From an uncultured Dehalococcoidia bacterium (GTDB lineage Bacteria > Chloroflexota > Dehalococcoidia > Lucifugimonadales > Lucifugimonadaceae), in assembly GCA_951812795.1 (NCBI GenBank), contig OX638325.1:2545141-2609140 (forward strand): 64,000 nucleotides of DNA. Reading direction: 5' to 3'. Of the stretch, positions 53,180 through 63,148 are shown piece by piece. Numbering within the stretch: position 1 is the stretch's first letter; the number at the start of each line of letters is the position of its first letter. A program made the translations under genes and the position numbers. Under the pieces are notes generated by a model that saw nothing but the letters and a program-made list of their open reading frames with translations, was not told the origin of the DNA and did no database searches.

Positions 53180-53220
53180 GGTGCGACACGAATCACATCA
53201 CCGCGCTCATACCTAACCCC

Positions 53221-53238
53221 TCTGCCAACATTGCCGTC
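53221..53238. repeat. Copy of a TCTGCTAACATTGCCGTC element
   Basis: TCTGCCAACATTGCCGTC at 53221-53238 differs by one base from 57749-57766, upstream of the oxidoreductase gene, and a further copy is at 53465-53482. It marks the gap 53180-53813, which has no intact gene. Confidence 0.5.
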
Positions 53239-53464
53239 TGATATCGACCTAATCGCCTAGCGTTCCCTCCGTCGGGGTAAACTGAATCCCTCACGGTAAT
53301 CGCCGTCACTTCCTGCCGGTAGTCGCGGAGTTCGACGGCGTGCGTCACTGAACGTCACTCAGCTTCTGACACGTCACCGCCGTTAGACGCGGCCAACACG
53401 CCACCGGGTTGACCGCCGTGGGGAAGCCGGAATGATGAGAGTTACGCAAAGATCCATGCAGCGC

Positions 53465-53710
53465 TCTGCTAACATCGCCGTCTAATGTAGCCCCGTTTCA
53501 CCCAGACACCGCTTATCGGGAGCTCCCATGGCCCGGAACACAAAGATCGTCATCGTTGGCGCCGGACATAACAGACCGGTCGCCGCTGTGCGTCCTCCAG
53601 TATCCGTTCCTCATCCCACCTTCCGAACTCGCATTCTTGGAGCACGTCGATCCAACTAACCGCATCCCCAATTCGGTGGGGCTATATCACGTACCCGTCC
53701 GTTAGTGGCG
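53465..53710 (+). pseudogene. Truncated copy of the oxidoreductase 5' end plus unrelated remnant
   Basis: 53465-53588 repeats the leader and first ~20 codons of the gene at 57799. The 61 bases from ATG 53528 differ from it at only about six positions, giving MARNTKIVIVGAGHN. After 53588 the similarity ends. A different frame then reads YPFLIPPSELAFLEHVDP and RIPNSVGLYHVPVR before a stop, which looks like a remnant of another protein that I cannot identify. No functional product is expected. Confidence 0.7.
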
Positions 53711-53813
53711 CATCCGGCAGTCGGACTACCGGAACCTCGTCCGACACCATGCGGAGCCGCCCGGGCGGAAGAGGCAATGTGGAGTGATTTCGTTTCACCT
53801 CTTTGAACATTTC

Positions 53814-55898
53814 CTATCCCAGAGACATCACCAGATTTAGGCGCTCGTCGATGGTACACCGGGCTTCGGGTCCGACGAAAACGGTCGACTCTCGCTCCTC
53901 CACAATGGCCGGGCCGTCTACCGTCGCGCCCGGCTCGAGGCCGTAGCGGTCAAACACCGGACAATCGACGAACCTACCCTCCTCGATGAGGAATAAAGGA
54001 CGCTCACCCTTGACCTCTCCCGTTTGGGTCGTCAATTCGGACTTGAGGAACCGTATATCGGTCCGAGGCGGTGGCTCGGATGCTGACATGCGCCAGGTGA
54101 TCGTCTCCACCGGAACGTCGCTCAAGATGCGCCCGAACAGCGACTGGTAGGTCGAGCTAAAGGCTGCCTCCAGCGTCTCCAGTAATTCCGGCCCTAGTTC
54201 GCCATTGGGTACCGGAACCACGATCTCGAAACCCTGACCTACGTACCGCATGTCGGCGCTGCGCTCAATCTTGATGTCCGCGGCTTCGACTCCGGCCGCG
54301 GTAATGAGCTCCATCGCGGCCGACTCCATCGTCTTGAAGATTCCGTTCACGTGGTCCCAGTCCACGCTGTCAAGCTGGCTGATGTAGCTCTGGACAGAGG
54401 CGAAGGACTTCGGGGCGACGAGCATGCCAATCGACGACATCACGCCCGCGCCTAAGGGACAGATTACGCGGTTCAACCCCAGCAGCTTCGCCACCCCGTA
54501 GGAGTGAATCGGACCGGCGCCTCCAAAAGCGACCAGAGCGCTAGCTCGGATGTCCAGTCCTTGCTCAGCCGCGTGCATTCGCGCCGCGGTGGCCATGTTT
54601 TCGTTGACGACCTCGTGGATGCCCTGGGCGGCGCGGATAACGCTCATTCCCATAGGTCTCGCCAGTCGGTCCTCGATGGCCCGGCTCGCGGAATCCGGGT
54701 CGAGCGCCATCTGCCCCCCAAGAAAGTAGCCTGGATTCAGGAGACCCAGCACCAAGTCTGCGTCGCTGACAGTTGGCTCGAACCCGCCGAGCCCGTAACA
54801 TGCCGGCCCCGGATCCGCGCCGGCGCTCTGAGGACCCACCTTCATTAACCCCAAGGAATCCACGTAGGCAATGCTCCCACCTCCAGCGCCGATCTCGATC
54901 ATGTCGATCGCCGGAACTTTGAGAATTAGCCCGCTGCCCTTCTTGAAGCGATGCTCCCGAGCCACCTCGATCTCGGTCGTGCGCGACGGCTTGCCACCGT
55001 TGATTAGGCAGAGTTTCGCCGTAGTTCCGCCCATGTCGAACGACAATAGTTCCCGGTGTCCGATGGCCTCCCCGTAGTAGGCTGCTGCCATCGCACCGGC
55101 CGCAGGTCCGGACTCGACGAGTCGCACGGGGAAGGAACGTGCTGCCTCCAGTGTCGTTATACCGCCCTCGGAGAGCATCATGTAGATGACGCCCCCGAAA
55201 CCCAAAGACTTCAATCCGCTCGCCATTTCCGTGAGGTGCTTCCGCAGAGGTGGATCCACGTAAGCGTTGGCGACCGTCGTGGAGGTCCGGGGATACTCTC
55301 GCACCTCGGGGGCCACCTCCGACGACAGCGACACGCTATATTCGGGATACCGATTCCTCAAGTATTTCCGGATCGTACGCTCGTGAGAAGGGTTCCGGTA
55401 AGAGTGCATGAGAGCGACGGCGATCGTCTCGACGCCATATTCCGCAAAGGTCGCCAAAATCGGATCGAGCGACGCTAGGTCCAGCGGCAATAGCACCTTT
55501 CCGTCCCAACTCATTCGTTCCGAGATGGTTCTCCTAAGGTTTCTTGGTACGAGAGGTTCAGCGCGTCTCGCGGTTAGGTCGTACATGTCGTACCGCTGCT
55601 CGGTGCCGGTCTCTAGGACGTCCCGGAACCCCTCGGTGGCGATCAATCCGACCCTCACCCCCTTCCGCTCCAACATAAGATTGGCCACGTGCGTCGTCCC
55701 GTAGGTCACTTGGGAGATGTCTTTGACCGCGAACCCGGACCGTTCAGCCGCTTCTCGAGTGCCCTGAATGATTCCCAGCGCGAGGTCATGAGGTGTAGTG
55801 AGGGTTTTCCCGACTGAGAATGAGCCCGTCTCGGGGTTGAAGGCTACAAAGTCCGTGAACGTGCCCCCTACGTCAACTCCGAGTCGTACGTCGGGCAT
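53814..55898 (-). CDS. hyuA: Hydantoinase/5-oxoprolinase family, subunit A
   Basis: A 694-residue protein of the HyuA family, ATP-dependent amidases that open hydantoins or 5-oxoproline together with HyuB. The actin-like ATPase start is plain: RLGVDVGGTFTDFVAF at the N-terminus. Later come TYGTTHVANLML, LIATEGFRDVLE, the FDMGGTTAKLC phosphate-binding loop, GAGGGSIAYVD and DPGPACYG. All are family-typical, and the length is normal. It directly abuts hyuB (no bases between), so the two form a complex. The exact substrate (N-methylhydantoin, 5-oxoproline, acetophenone-type) cannot be told. Confidence 0.93.
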   Translation of the reverse strand: MPDVRLGVDVGGTFTDFVAFNPETGSFSVGKTLTTPHDLALGIIQGTREAAERSGFAVKDISQVTYGTTHVANLMLERKGVRVGLIATEGFRDVLETGTEQRYDMYDLTARRAEPLVPRNLRRTISERMSWDGKVLLPLDLASLDPILATFAEYGVETIAVALMHSYRNPSHERTIRKYLRNRYPEYSVSLSSEVAPEVREYPRTSTTVANAYVDPPLRKHLTEMASGLKSLGFGGVIYMMLSEGGITTLEAARSFPVRLVESGPAAGAMAAAYYGEAIGHRELLSFDMGGTTAKLCLINGGKPSRTTEIEVAREHRFKKGSGLILKVPAIDMIEIGAGGGSIAYVDSLGLMKVGPQSAGADPGPACYGLGGFEPTVSDADLVLGLLNPGYFLGGQMALDPDSASRAIEDRLARPMGMSVIRAAQGIHEVVNENMATAARMHAAEQGLDIRASALVAFGGAGPIHSYGVAKLLGLNRVICPLGAGVMSSIGMLVAPKSFASVQSYISQLDSVDWDHVNGIFKTMESAAMELITAAGVEAADIKIERSADMRYVGQGFEIVVPVPNGELGPELLETLEAAFSSTYQSLFGRILSDVPVETITWRMSASEPPPRTDIRFLKSELTTQTGEVKGERPLFLIEEGRFVDCPVFDRYGLEPGATVDGPAIVEERESTVFVGPEARCTIDERLNLVMSLG

Positions 55899-57722
55899 TT
55901 AACCGCTGTCCCGCTGGTCGAGGCCGTAGACCTCCCTGGCCGCGACCTCTGATATGTACCCGTTGCGAAGGTCCTCGACCACTTGGTCTAAATCACGCTC
56001 TTCTGGCTTCCCGTAGCCGCCGCCTCCGCCGGTGACCAACCGGATGACTTCGCCTGGTTCGAGAGCGGTGCGCCCCTTCTCGGGCAGCATAGCATCGTCG
56101 GGTGCGACCCCGGTGGTGGTCCTTTCGGCCCCGGCTCGTCCTCCTGCTTGGCCGCCGCTGAGACCTTCAGCCGGGAAGTCCCACCTCTCGGACATCACCG
56201 ACAGTTCCGAGCGCCTTGGCGACTTGACCTCGATCACGATGTCTTGCCCGCAACCTCCGCGATAGCGTCCGGCTCCGCCTGAGTCGGGGAGTAGTTCTTT
56301 CTTCCAGAACACGAGGGGTGAGACCGACTCGGAAACCTCCACTGATCCAGGTATGGAGTTGGTAGGAAATGGGCAACAGTGGACGCCGTCTTCGCTGCTG
56401 CTCGCGCCCATGCCGCCGCTCAGGAACTGCATCAGGGAGAAGGGTCTCATCGATCCGTCCACACCTGAAAAAAACGATATGTACTGTGGCGTCGACCCCG
56501 AGTCGGCGATGACAGTGTCAGGGAGGATCGGCGCCAACGCACCGAACACCGCCGCCGTGATGCAGTGGCCCGTGAGGTGCCGGGAGGACACAGCTCTCGG
56601 ATAGGTCGCGTTGAGGATGCTACCCTCAGGTGCTTTTATGTTGAACGGTCGGTACGAACCTTCGTTGCGGTAGGTGAGAGGGTCCAGTACACACTTGAGC
56701 GGATAGGTAGTGAATGCCCAGGTGTACGCATAGACGACGTTTACGCCTCCTTGGTCCACCTGCTCGGACGTTCCCTCAAAGTCGACCTCCAGTTCGTCCC
56801 CGTCTATGGTGATCGCGCAGGCGATCTCGATGGGATGGTCGAAGCCGTCAAGAAACACGGTGTGACTGAAAGTCCCGTCGGGAATTTTCAGGATTGCCCT
56901 CCGCATCACCTCATCGGCACGCGACTGGATATTCTGGCTGAGCGTCTCCAGCATCTCCACGCCATATTCTTCCATGAAGCTTACGAGCTGCCGGCCCGCG
57001 ACCTCGCATCCGACCACCATCGCCATAAAGTCGCCAATAACCGGCTCAGGAACGCGGACGTTGTAACGGATCATTTCGAACAGGTTCTCGTTGGGGGTCC
57101 CTTCCGAGAAGAGCTTCATGGGTGGCACGCCGAGACCCTCTTCGAACACCGATCGGTTGTCCGCTGAGAAGATCGAACCTCCGACGTCCGAGGCGTGGGC
57201 GATGATCCCGGTAAACGCCACCAGCTCACCGTCTAGGAACACTGGCGTCGCCATCGAGAAGTCGGGCCGGTGCCCGGTGCCCATCCAAGGATCGTTCGTG
57301 ATGACTACATCGCCCGGTCTCCAAGTCTCTGGTGGGAAGCGGCGGAGAAAGTGCTTCACCGTGCGGGACATCGTGCCGACGAACGAAGGGATCGAGCCGC
57401 TGTTCTCCGCCAGCGTGTCGCCGTTGCGGTCCATCAGCACGCACGCATAGTCGTTGGACTCTCGCACTACGGTGGAGAATGAGGTACGCACAAGGGTCGT
57501 CGCCGACTGGTCTGCAATGGAGATAAGCCGGTTCCACAGGATCTCCAACGTTACCGGGTTAAACTCTGTCTTGCGCCTTGTTGATGTGAACTCTGACTCC
57601 AGCCTCCGGGCATGCTTCCGGAACCCGATCCGATGGCCTCCCGCGTGCGTGACGCGGCAAATTCTAGCAGATGGCTGCCGAGTTCCAACGCTGGCCAGAT
57701 TTTCATTGAACGCCCACACCAT
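55899..57722 (-). CDS. hyuB: Hydantoinase/5-oxoprolinase family, subunit B
   Basis: A protein of up to 607 residues; the conserved part begins at FNPVTLEILWNRL (about residue 54), so the first ~50 residues are unusual and the ATG at 57722 is only the best visible start. Family signatures are NDYACVLMDRNGDTLAENSGSIPSFVG, VITNDPWMGTGH, DFSMATPVF and, near the end, GGGGYGKPEERD. The histidine/aspartate-rich NDPWMGTGHRPD region binds metal in relatives. It is transcribed first, followed by hyuA. It is divergent from the oxidoreductase gene across 76 bases. Confidence 0.92.
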   Translation of the reverse strand: MVWAFNENLASVGTRQPSARICRVTHAGGHRIGFRKHARRLESEFTSTRRKTEFNPVTLEILWNRLISIADQSATTLVRTSFSTVVRESNDYACVLMDRNGDTLAENSGSIPSFVGTMSRTVKHFLRRFPPETWRPGDVVITNDPWMGTGHRPDFSMATPVFLDGELVAFTGIIAHASDVGGSIFSADNRSVFEEGLGVPPMKLFSEGTPNENLFEMIRYNVRVPEPVIGDFMAMVVGCEVAGRQLVSFMEEYGVEMLETLSQNIQSRADEVMRRAILKIPDGTFSHTVFLDGFDHPIEIACAITIDGDELEVDFEGTSEQVDQGGVNVVYAYTWAFTTYPLKCVLDPLTYRNEGSYRPFNIKAPEGSILNATYPRAVSSRHLTGHCITAAVFGALAPILPDTVIADSGSTPQYISFFSGVDGSMRPFSLMQFLSGGMGASSSEDGVHCCPFPTNSIPGSVEVSESVSPLVFWKKELLPDSGGAGRYRGGCGQDIVIEVKSPRRSELSVMSERWDFPAEGLSGGQAGGRAGAERTTTGVAPDDAMLPEKGRTALEPGEVIRLVTGGGGGYGKPEERDLDQVVEDLRNGYISEVAAREVYGLDQRDSG

Positions 57723-57748
57723 TGACTCGCAATCTTCATCCGCCTTAG

Positions 57749-57766
57749 TCTGCTAACATTGCCGTC
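57749..57766 (+). promoter_or_regulatory. Conserved TCTGCTAACATTGCCGTC element before the oxidoreductase gene
   Basis: This 18-base element lies 33 bases before the ATG at 57799. It recurs at 53465-53482, before the truncated copy, and with one change at 53221-53238. TAACAT could be a -10 sequence. Retention in front of both copies suggests a promoter or operator, but a repeat without function is possible. Confidence 0.35.
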
Positions 57767-57798
57767 CAACAATGCCCTAACGCACATCAGGAGCTCCC

Positions 57799-59346
57799 AT
57801 GGCCCAGAACACAAAGGTCGTCATCGTTGGCGCCGGACACAACGGACTGGTCGCCGCTGGATACCTTGCACGGGCCGGGTTGGACGTCCAAGTACTCGAG
57901 CGCAGGGACGTTGTCGGAGGCGCCGTCGTCACCGAAGAGTGGTTCCCCGGCTACCACATCTCAACCTGCTCGTACGTCTGCCACATCCTTCAGAAAAAGG
58001 TCATCGACGACCTTGAACTCCGCAGATACGGCTTCCACGTTTACCCTATCGACCCGTCCCGCGTTCACCCATACCCGAACGGAAAGAAGGTCACCTTCTG
58101 GCACGATGACGCGCACACGGTGGAAGAGATGCGAGACCTGTTTCCCGAAGATGCCGACGCCTGGTTCGCGTGGGCCGACTTCTGGCACGGCGCGGTCGCC
58201 ATACTCAGCGACTACTACCTCGGACCGCCTCCTTCAATAACCGAACTGGCGGAAAGGTTCCGACAAGAGGGTGAGGAAGAACTGCTAGAAACCCTTCTAA
58301 CCGTCCCGCTCAAAGACCTTATCAACCGCTTCTTCGTCTCTGACGAGGTAAAGGCTGCTGTGAGCACCGGCGCGTTCGACATGGGTGACATATCTGCACC
58401 GGGCAGCGCATACATCACCGCGCTCTATCGCTTCAGCGCCTTCCGCGATGACACCGAGAACTACGGCATCGTCCGCGGCGGCATGGGCGGAATCACTCAG
58501 TCCATGGCACGATCCGCCGAAGCGTCAGGCGTATCCATTCGGACCGACGCGCCAGTAAAGCGCATCCTCGCCAATGGAGGGCGAGCCATGGGCGTCGAAC
58601 TCGAGAATGGCGAGGTCATCGAAGCCGATGTCGTAATCTCGAACGCCGACCCGAAACGCACCTATCTCAATCTGATAGATGAATCCGATCTCGACGATGA
58701 GTTTCTTGGCGAGGTGAAAGCGCTAAAGACACAGGCCGCATCCGCTAAATTCCTCTGCGCAATCAAGGAACTGCCCGACTTTTCCCGCCATCTCGGACCC
58801 AACTTCAATCCCGAGCACTTGGCGATGATGACCCTCTGCCCCACCGTCGACCAGAGCGAGAAAGCGTGGGACGACTGCAAAAACGGTCGCGTCACCAAAA
58901 CGCCCATCATGCAGCTCCAGATACCCTCCGTCTACGACAAGACGGTCGCCCCCGACGGCCACCACGTCCTCTCCTTGTGGGTCTACTTCCTACCGCCGCA
59001 TGTCAGAGACGGCTCATGGTCCGAGATACGACAAGAATACGGCGAGTGGCTCATCGACTATGTGACCCAGTACGCACCCAACTTCAGAGACTCCATCATC
59101 GACTGGACCTTTCTCACTCCAGAGGATATCGAAGAGCGCATCGGTCTCACCGACGGCAACATCCGCCACCTCGACATGATTCCACAACAGATGATGTCCC
59201 GCCGTCCCTTGCCCGGCTGGTCCGACTACCGCTCGCCCATTAAGAACCTCTACCTCTGCGGCGCAGGCGGACACCCCGGCGGCGAAGTAACCGGCGCACC
59301 GGGGCACAACGCAGCTCACATCGTACTCGAAGACCTCGCACGTTGA
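57799..59346 (+). CDS. FAD-dependent oxidoreductase, phytoene dehydrogenase-like
   Basis: A 515-residue flavoprotein of the amine oxidase/phytoene desaturase group. The dinucleotide motif is GAGHNGLVAAGYLARAG from residue 11, followed by LERRDVVGGA. Further features are GGMGGITQSMARSAEASG with a second glycine-rich loop, VVISNADPKRTYL, and a C-terminal FAD segment NLYLCGAGGHPGGEVTGAPG. Similar proteins (PYROXD2-like) are widespread with no firm role; pigments, amines or lipids are possible substrates. It is coupled with the gamma-glutamyltransferase gene by a TTGA overlap. Confidence 0.9.
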   Translation: MAQNTKVVIVGAGHNGLVAAGYLARAGLDVQVLERRDVVGGAVVTEEWFPGYHISTCSYVCHILQKKVIDDLELRRYGFHVYPIDPSRVHPYPNGKKVTFWHDDAHTVEEMRDLFPEDADAWFAWADFWHGAVAILSDYYLGPPPSITELAERFRQEGEEELLETLLTVPLKDLINRFFVSDEVKAAVSTGAFDMGDISAPGSAYITALYRFSAFRDDTENYGIVRGGMGGITQSMARSAEASGVSIRTDAPVKRILANGGRAMGVELENGEVIEADVVISNADPKRTYLNLIDESDLDDEFLGEVKALKTQAASAKFLCAIKELPDFSRHLGPNFNPEHLAMMTLCPTVDQSEKAWDDCKNGRVTKTPIMQLQIPSVYDKTVAPDGHHVLSLWVYFLPPHVRDGSWSEIRQEYGEWLIDYVTQYAPNFRDSIIDWTFLTPEDIEERIGLTDGNIRHLDMIPQQMMSRRPLPGWSDYRSPIKNLYLCGAGGHPGGEVTGAPGHNAAHIVLEDLAR

Positions 59347-61112
59347 ACACCCGCAGCATCTGGCGGCCCGACAAAGACGAAGTCGTCGTTGAACACGGCG
59401 CAGTCGCCACCGCGCACCCCATCGCCGCACAGGTCGGTGTCGACATCCTCAAGAGCGGCGGAAACGCCGTCGACGCTGCCATCGCCACTGGCTTCTGCCT
59501 AAACGTGGTCGAACCAGCTAGCTCGTCCATCGCCGGCCACGGTCAGATGATCGTCCACATTGCTGAGGAACAGCGCACCGTCGCCATCGACTACGGTCAC
59601 CGCGCACCACGGGCCGCAAAACCCGACACATTCAGAGTGATCGGCCAGGCGGTGAAAGGCAACGGGATATACGAAGTCGAGGATCAGGCCAACGCTATCG
59701 GACACCGCTCCGTAGGCGTGCCCGGTGTCACGGCAGGCATGTGTCGCGCCCACGAGCTCTTCGGCTCATTACCGCTGGAGCAGTTGGTCGAACCTGCCGT
59801 CCACTACGCCCGGCAAGGCTTCGAGTCAAATCCAACTACCTGCCTACAGATCGCCAGAAACATGCGCAACTTGGTTCGCTACGGCGAAGCCGGGCGTATT
59901 TTCATGCCGGGCGGATATCCCCCATCTCCGGGCGAGAAAATCGTGCAGCGCGACCTAGCCGACACCCTCGAACGGATCGGCAAAGAAGGCAAGAACGCCC
60001 TCCACGCAGGCGAGATCGCCGCGGCCATCGACGAGGAGATGCGGCGGAACGACGGGCTCCTCTCCGCGCAGGACCTCGCCGACTACGAGGCAGAGGAGCG
60101 CCACCCAGTCAACACCCCTTACCGGGGCTACGAACTGCAAAGCTGCCCAGCGACGGCCGGCACTATAACGACGCTCCAGATCCTCAACATCTTAGAGAAC
60201 TTCGATCTGTCCGGCCCTATTTCCCCTCCCCATCCCAGGGGGAGATTCAGAGGGGGTCAATCCTCCGAGCACCTTCACCTCCTCATCGAAGCCGCAAGGC
60301 ACGCATTCGCCGACCGCTACAGTTTCCTCGGCGACTCCGAATTCAACCCGGTGCCATTGGACGGAATCCTGTCGAAAGACTACGCACGTGAGATCGCTCG
60401 CGGTATCGATCCCGAGGTCGCCAAGCTTGAAGGGGAGCGCCAGCTCCAGCCATGGGTCGCCTACGCCGACAGTCCGATACATGACCCTTGGCAATACGAC
60501 CCACAGCCGCGCCCCGAACGCACATTAACCGCATCACCGCCGAGCGACGGCGATTGCACCACCCACTTCAGTGTCATCGACAAAGACCGGAATATGGTAG
60601 CTTGCACCCAGACCGCGGTTGGAGCCTTTGGCTCCAGTGTCATCGTGCCCGGCACCGGCGTACTTCTCAGCAACGGCATGGTCGTATTCAACCCCATGCC
60701 CGGCACCGCCAACTCGATCGCCGGCTTCAAACGCGGTCTAAACAACATGTCACCAGTCTTGGCGCTGAGAGACGGACAGCCATTCCTCACCGTCGGTGCT
60801 CCCGGCGGACGCAGAATCATCTGCCGCATTGCGCACGTCATCTCGAACGTGATCGACTTCGGGATGAGTGTTCAGGAGGCCATCACGGCACCCAGCGTGG
60901 ATGCCGCCGAGCGTGAAACCTTCATCGACCACCGGATCGACCCTCAGACCGTCGACTCGCTAGCTCGCATGGGCCACAATGTAGAAGTCGTCCCAGAACC
61001 ATCCACCGGCGGCGGTTTCTCCCGCCCGCGCGGCGTCATGATCAACCCCGACACCGGACTCCTCCACGCCGGCGTACACCCCTTCGGTCCCGACGAGGCC
61101 CGAGGATATTAG
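59343..61112 (+). CDS. ggt: Gamma-glutamyltransferase family protein
   Basis: A 589-residue Ntn-hydrolase of the gamma-glutamyltransferase family, which makes one chain and cuts itself before a threonine. The cut would fall before T406 in [12 protein letters not shown]. Other marks are [37 protein letters not shown] and VGAPGGRRI. The substrate would be glutathione or other gamma-glutamyl compounds, or acyl-side relatives such as cephalosporin acylases. There is no clear signal peptide, so it may act in the cytoplasm. The TTG start overlaps the previous stop. Residues about 293-305 ([12 protein letters not shown]) are encoded by a repeat insertion. Confidence 0.9.
   Translation: MNTRSIWRPDKDEVVVEHGAVATAHPIAAQVGVDILKSGGNAVDAAIATGFCLNVVEPASSSIAGHGQMIVHIAEEQRTVAIDYGHRAPRAAKPDTFRVIGQAVKGNGIYEVEDQANAIGHRSVGVPGVTAGMCRAHELFGSLPLEQLVEPAVHYARQGFESNPTTCLQIARNMRNLVRYGEAGRIFMPGGYPPSPGEKIVQRDLADTLERIGKEGKNALHAGEIAAAIDEEMRRNDGLLSAQDLADYEAEERHPVNTPYRGYELQSCPATAGTITTLQILNILENFDLSGPISPPHPRGRFRGGQSSEHLHLLIEAARHAFADRYSFLGDSEFNPVPLDGILSKDYAREIARGIDPEVAKLEGERQLQPWVAYADSPIHDPWQYDPQPRPERTLTASPPSDGDCTTHFSVIDKDRNMVACTQTAVGAFGSSVIVPGTGVLLSNGMVVFNPMPGTANSIAGFKRGLNNMSPVLALRDGQPFLTVGAPGGRRIICRIAHVISNVIDFGMSVQEAITAPSVDAAERETFIDHRIDPQTVDSLARMGHNVEVVPEPSTGGGFSRPRGVMINPDTGLLHAGVHPFGPDEARGY
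60221..60258. repeat. Palindromic repeat inside the ggt reading frame
   Basis: A C-rich run (CCCCTCCCCATCCC) is followed by AGGGGGAGATTCAGAGGGGG. The same order of C-run, CCCA, G-run, ATT and G-run occurs outside genes at 27884-27920 and, inverted, at 63604-63640. It adds about 12-13 residues to the protein without breaking the frame. Confidence 0.65.
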
Positions 61113-63109
61113 TCGACTCTGCCCTGAAGCTCCACCAACGTCCGCTCCACATCCTCCGCTTCCAGCGACACCCGTTCCCACTCTTCCCACAGAGACTTTT
61201 GCTCTTCTTGGAGAGTTCGGTAGCGTTTGCCAGACTCTTCCAGTTTTGTCTGGTAGTCGATCCGTTCAGGATCGGCGAAAAAGGCCTCCAGCTCCGACGT
61301 CAAAGCCTCGCGCTCGGCGATGGCTGCGCTGATCTTGTCGATCCGGGCCGCTAACTGACGTGCTTGTTTGGTCAACGCACGCTGTTGCCGCGTATCAGGA
61401 GTAACGATTCTCCGAGATCGTCGGCCATTGGACCCGGATTGTCGGGCACCGTTGGAGTAATCAGGCGCCTTAGCTTGCTCGATGGCCGAAGCAGACCTCA
61501 TCTCGTCTTCCCGTTCCTTCCGGTACAGATACCCGTCGTAATCGCCCGGGAACACTCTGGGCAGTCCACCGTCGATCTCAATGATCTTGTTCGCCACCTG
61601 TCGGATCAAGGTGCGATCGTGAGTTACGAGGCAGATCGTCCCGCCGTAATCGCCGAGAGCATCGGCGAGGATCTCCCTAGACGCAATATCCAAGTGGTTG
61701 GTCGGCTCGTCCATCAGCAGGAAGTTGCTGGGTTGCAGGAGCAACTTGGCCAGCGCAACCCGCGCCTTTTCGCCACCGGACAGTACCGAGATCGGTTTGA
61801 GGATGTCATCGCCGCTGAATAGAAAACCTCCCAGCGTGTTGCGCAGGTTCTGATCCGACTCCATCGGCGCGGTCGTCCGCAGTTCCTGAATGGGATTGTT
61901 GTTGGGGTTGAGCAGGTCGAGAACGTGTTGGGCGTAGTAGGCCGAGGTCACGTTGTGGCCAAGCTTGCGCTGTCCGCTTTCAAAGGGCAAAACACCGGCG
62001 AGAATCTTGAGCAAGGTCGATTTACCGGCTCCGTTTGGGCCGACTAGCGCGACCCGGTCGCCACGCTCCAATGTCAAGTTCAACCGGTCATAGACGACAT
62101 TGTTGCCGTACGATTTGCCGACGTCCGTCAGCGTCAAAACGTTGTTGCCACCACGCGGCGGTTCCGGGAATGAAAATCGAGCTTTCTTAGTCGCCCGTGG
62201 CAGTTCGATGATCTGAATCTTCTCGAGCTGCTTGATCCGGCTCTGGACTTGACTTGCCTTGGTCGCCTTGGCCCGGAACCGTTCGATGAACTCAGTTTGC
62301 CGCCGTATCTCACGCTCCTGACGCGCCGCGGCCGACTGTTTGATCTCCATCGCTCGCTCACGAGCAATCAGGTAGTCGTCGTAGTTGCCGCGGTGATGCA
62401 CGACCTCTCCCGGCTCGATCGCCAAAATCTGTTCGGCGACCTGATTCAAAAACGCCCGGTCGTGGGACGTGACAATCACGCCTCCGGGGAATGAGGAGAG
62501 ATATTTCTCAAACCACAGATGCGCTTCGAGGTCCAAGTGGTTCGTCGGCTCGTCCAGCAGAAGGATGTCCGGCCTTCTGAACAGCAGCCGCGCCAACTCC
62601 GCCCGCATGATCCAACCGCCGCTGAACTCCTTCATATTGCGAGAGAAATCGGACTGCTTGAAACCGAGGCCCGACAGAATCGCCTTCGCCTCATGGTCGC
62701 GATTCTCCCCGCCCGCGGCCTCCAACTCCAAGTCGAGCTGCGAGAGCAGGTCCATCAACCTCTGTTGCTCTTCCGGGTCAGTAGCCTCCGAAACCTCCTC
62801 CCAAGTAGCTGCAATCCGGTCGGTCAGAGCATTCACCTCATGATTGGCGTCCAACACCTCCTGCAACAACATGCGCCCCGCAAACTCCCCCGGCTCCTGC
62901 CTCAGATACCCAACCGTAGTATTGCGCCGCCGCGTCACCGAACCAGAATCCGGCTCATTCTCCCCCGCAAAAATGTCCAGAAGCGTCGTCTTACCCGAAC
63001 CATTCGCCCCAATCAAAGCAATCCGATCACCCATAGCCATAGACAAACTCAACCCACTGAACAGCGTCCGTTCAGAATAAGCCTTGCCGATGTCAGATGC
63101 GAAAAGCAT
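61109..63109 (-). CDS. ABC-F family ATPase
   Basis: A 666-residue cytoplasmic protein with two ABC domains and no membrane segment. Domain 1 has GANGSGKTT, a signature EFSGGWIMR and [13 protein letters not shown]. Domain 2 has [18 protein letters not shown] and [11 protein letters not shown]. The interdomain linker ([11 protein letters not shown] region, about 240-300) is rich in charged residues, and the C-terminal ~90 residues form a predicted coiled coil. This is the layout of ABC-F translation factors, which bind the ribosomal E site to relieve stalls, some giving antibiotic resistance. It converges on ggt, overlapping it by four bases. Confidence 0.9.
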   Translation of the reverse strand: MLFASDIGKAYSERTLFSGLSLSMAMGDRIALIGANGSGKTTLLDIFAGENEPDSGSVTRRRNTTVGYLRQEPGEFAGRMLLQEVLDANHEVNALTDRIAATWEEVSEATDPEEQQRLMDLLSQLDLELEAAGGENRDHEAKAILSGLGFKQSDFSRNMKEFSGGWIMRAELARLLFRRPDILLLDEPTNHLDLEAHLWFEKYLSSFPGGVIVTSHDRAFLNQVAEQILAIEPGEVVHHRGNYDDYLIARERAMEIKQSAAARQEREIRRQTEFIERFRAKATKASQVQSRIKQLEKIQIIELPRATKKARFSFPEPPRGGNNVLTLTDVGKSYGNNVVYDRLNLTLERGDRVALVGPNGAGKSTLLKILAGVLPFESGQRKLGHNVTSAYYAQHVLDLLNPNNNPIQELRTTAPMESDQNLRNTLGGFLFSGDDILKPISVLSGGEKARVALAKLLLQPSNFLLMDEPTNHLDIASREILADALGDYGGTICLVTHDRTLIRQVANKIIEIDGGLPRVFPGDYDGYLYRKEREDEMRSASAIEQAKAPDYSNGARQSGSNGRRSRRIVTPDTRQQRALTKQARQLAARIDKISAAIAEREALTSELEAFFADPERIDYQTKLEESGKRYRTLQEEQKSLWEEWERVSLEAEDVERTLVELQGRVD

Positions 63110-63148
63110 GGGTATTCGTTATGGTGCGACCCTCATATTTGATGCCGG

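Noticed and set aside
49713..53813. Prophage or integrative element with att site in tRNA-Ala
   Set aside because: No integrase, phage structural gene or second copy of the tRNA 3' end is visible in the window; only a general accessory zone can be supported.
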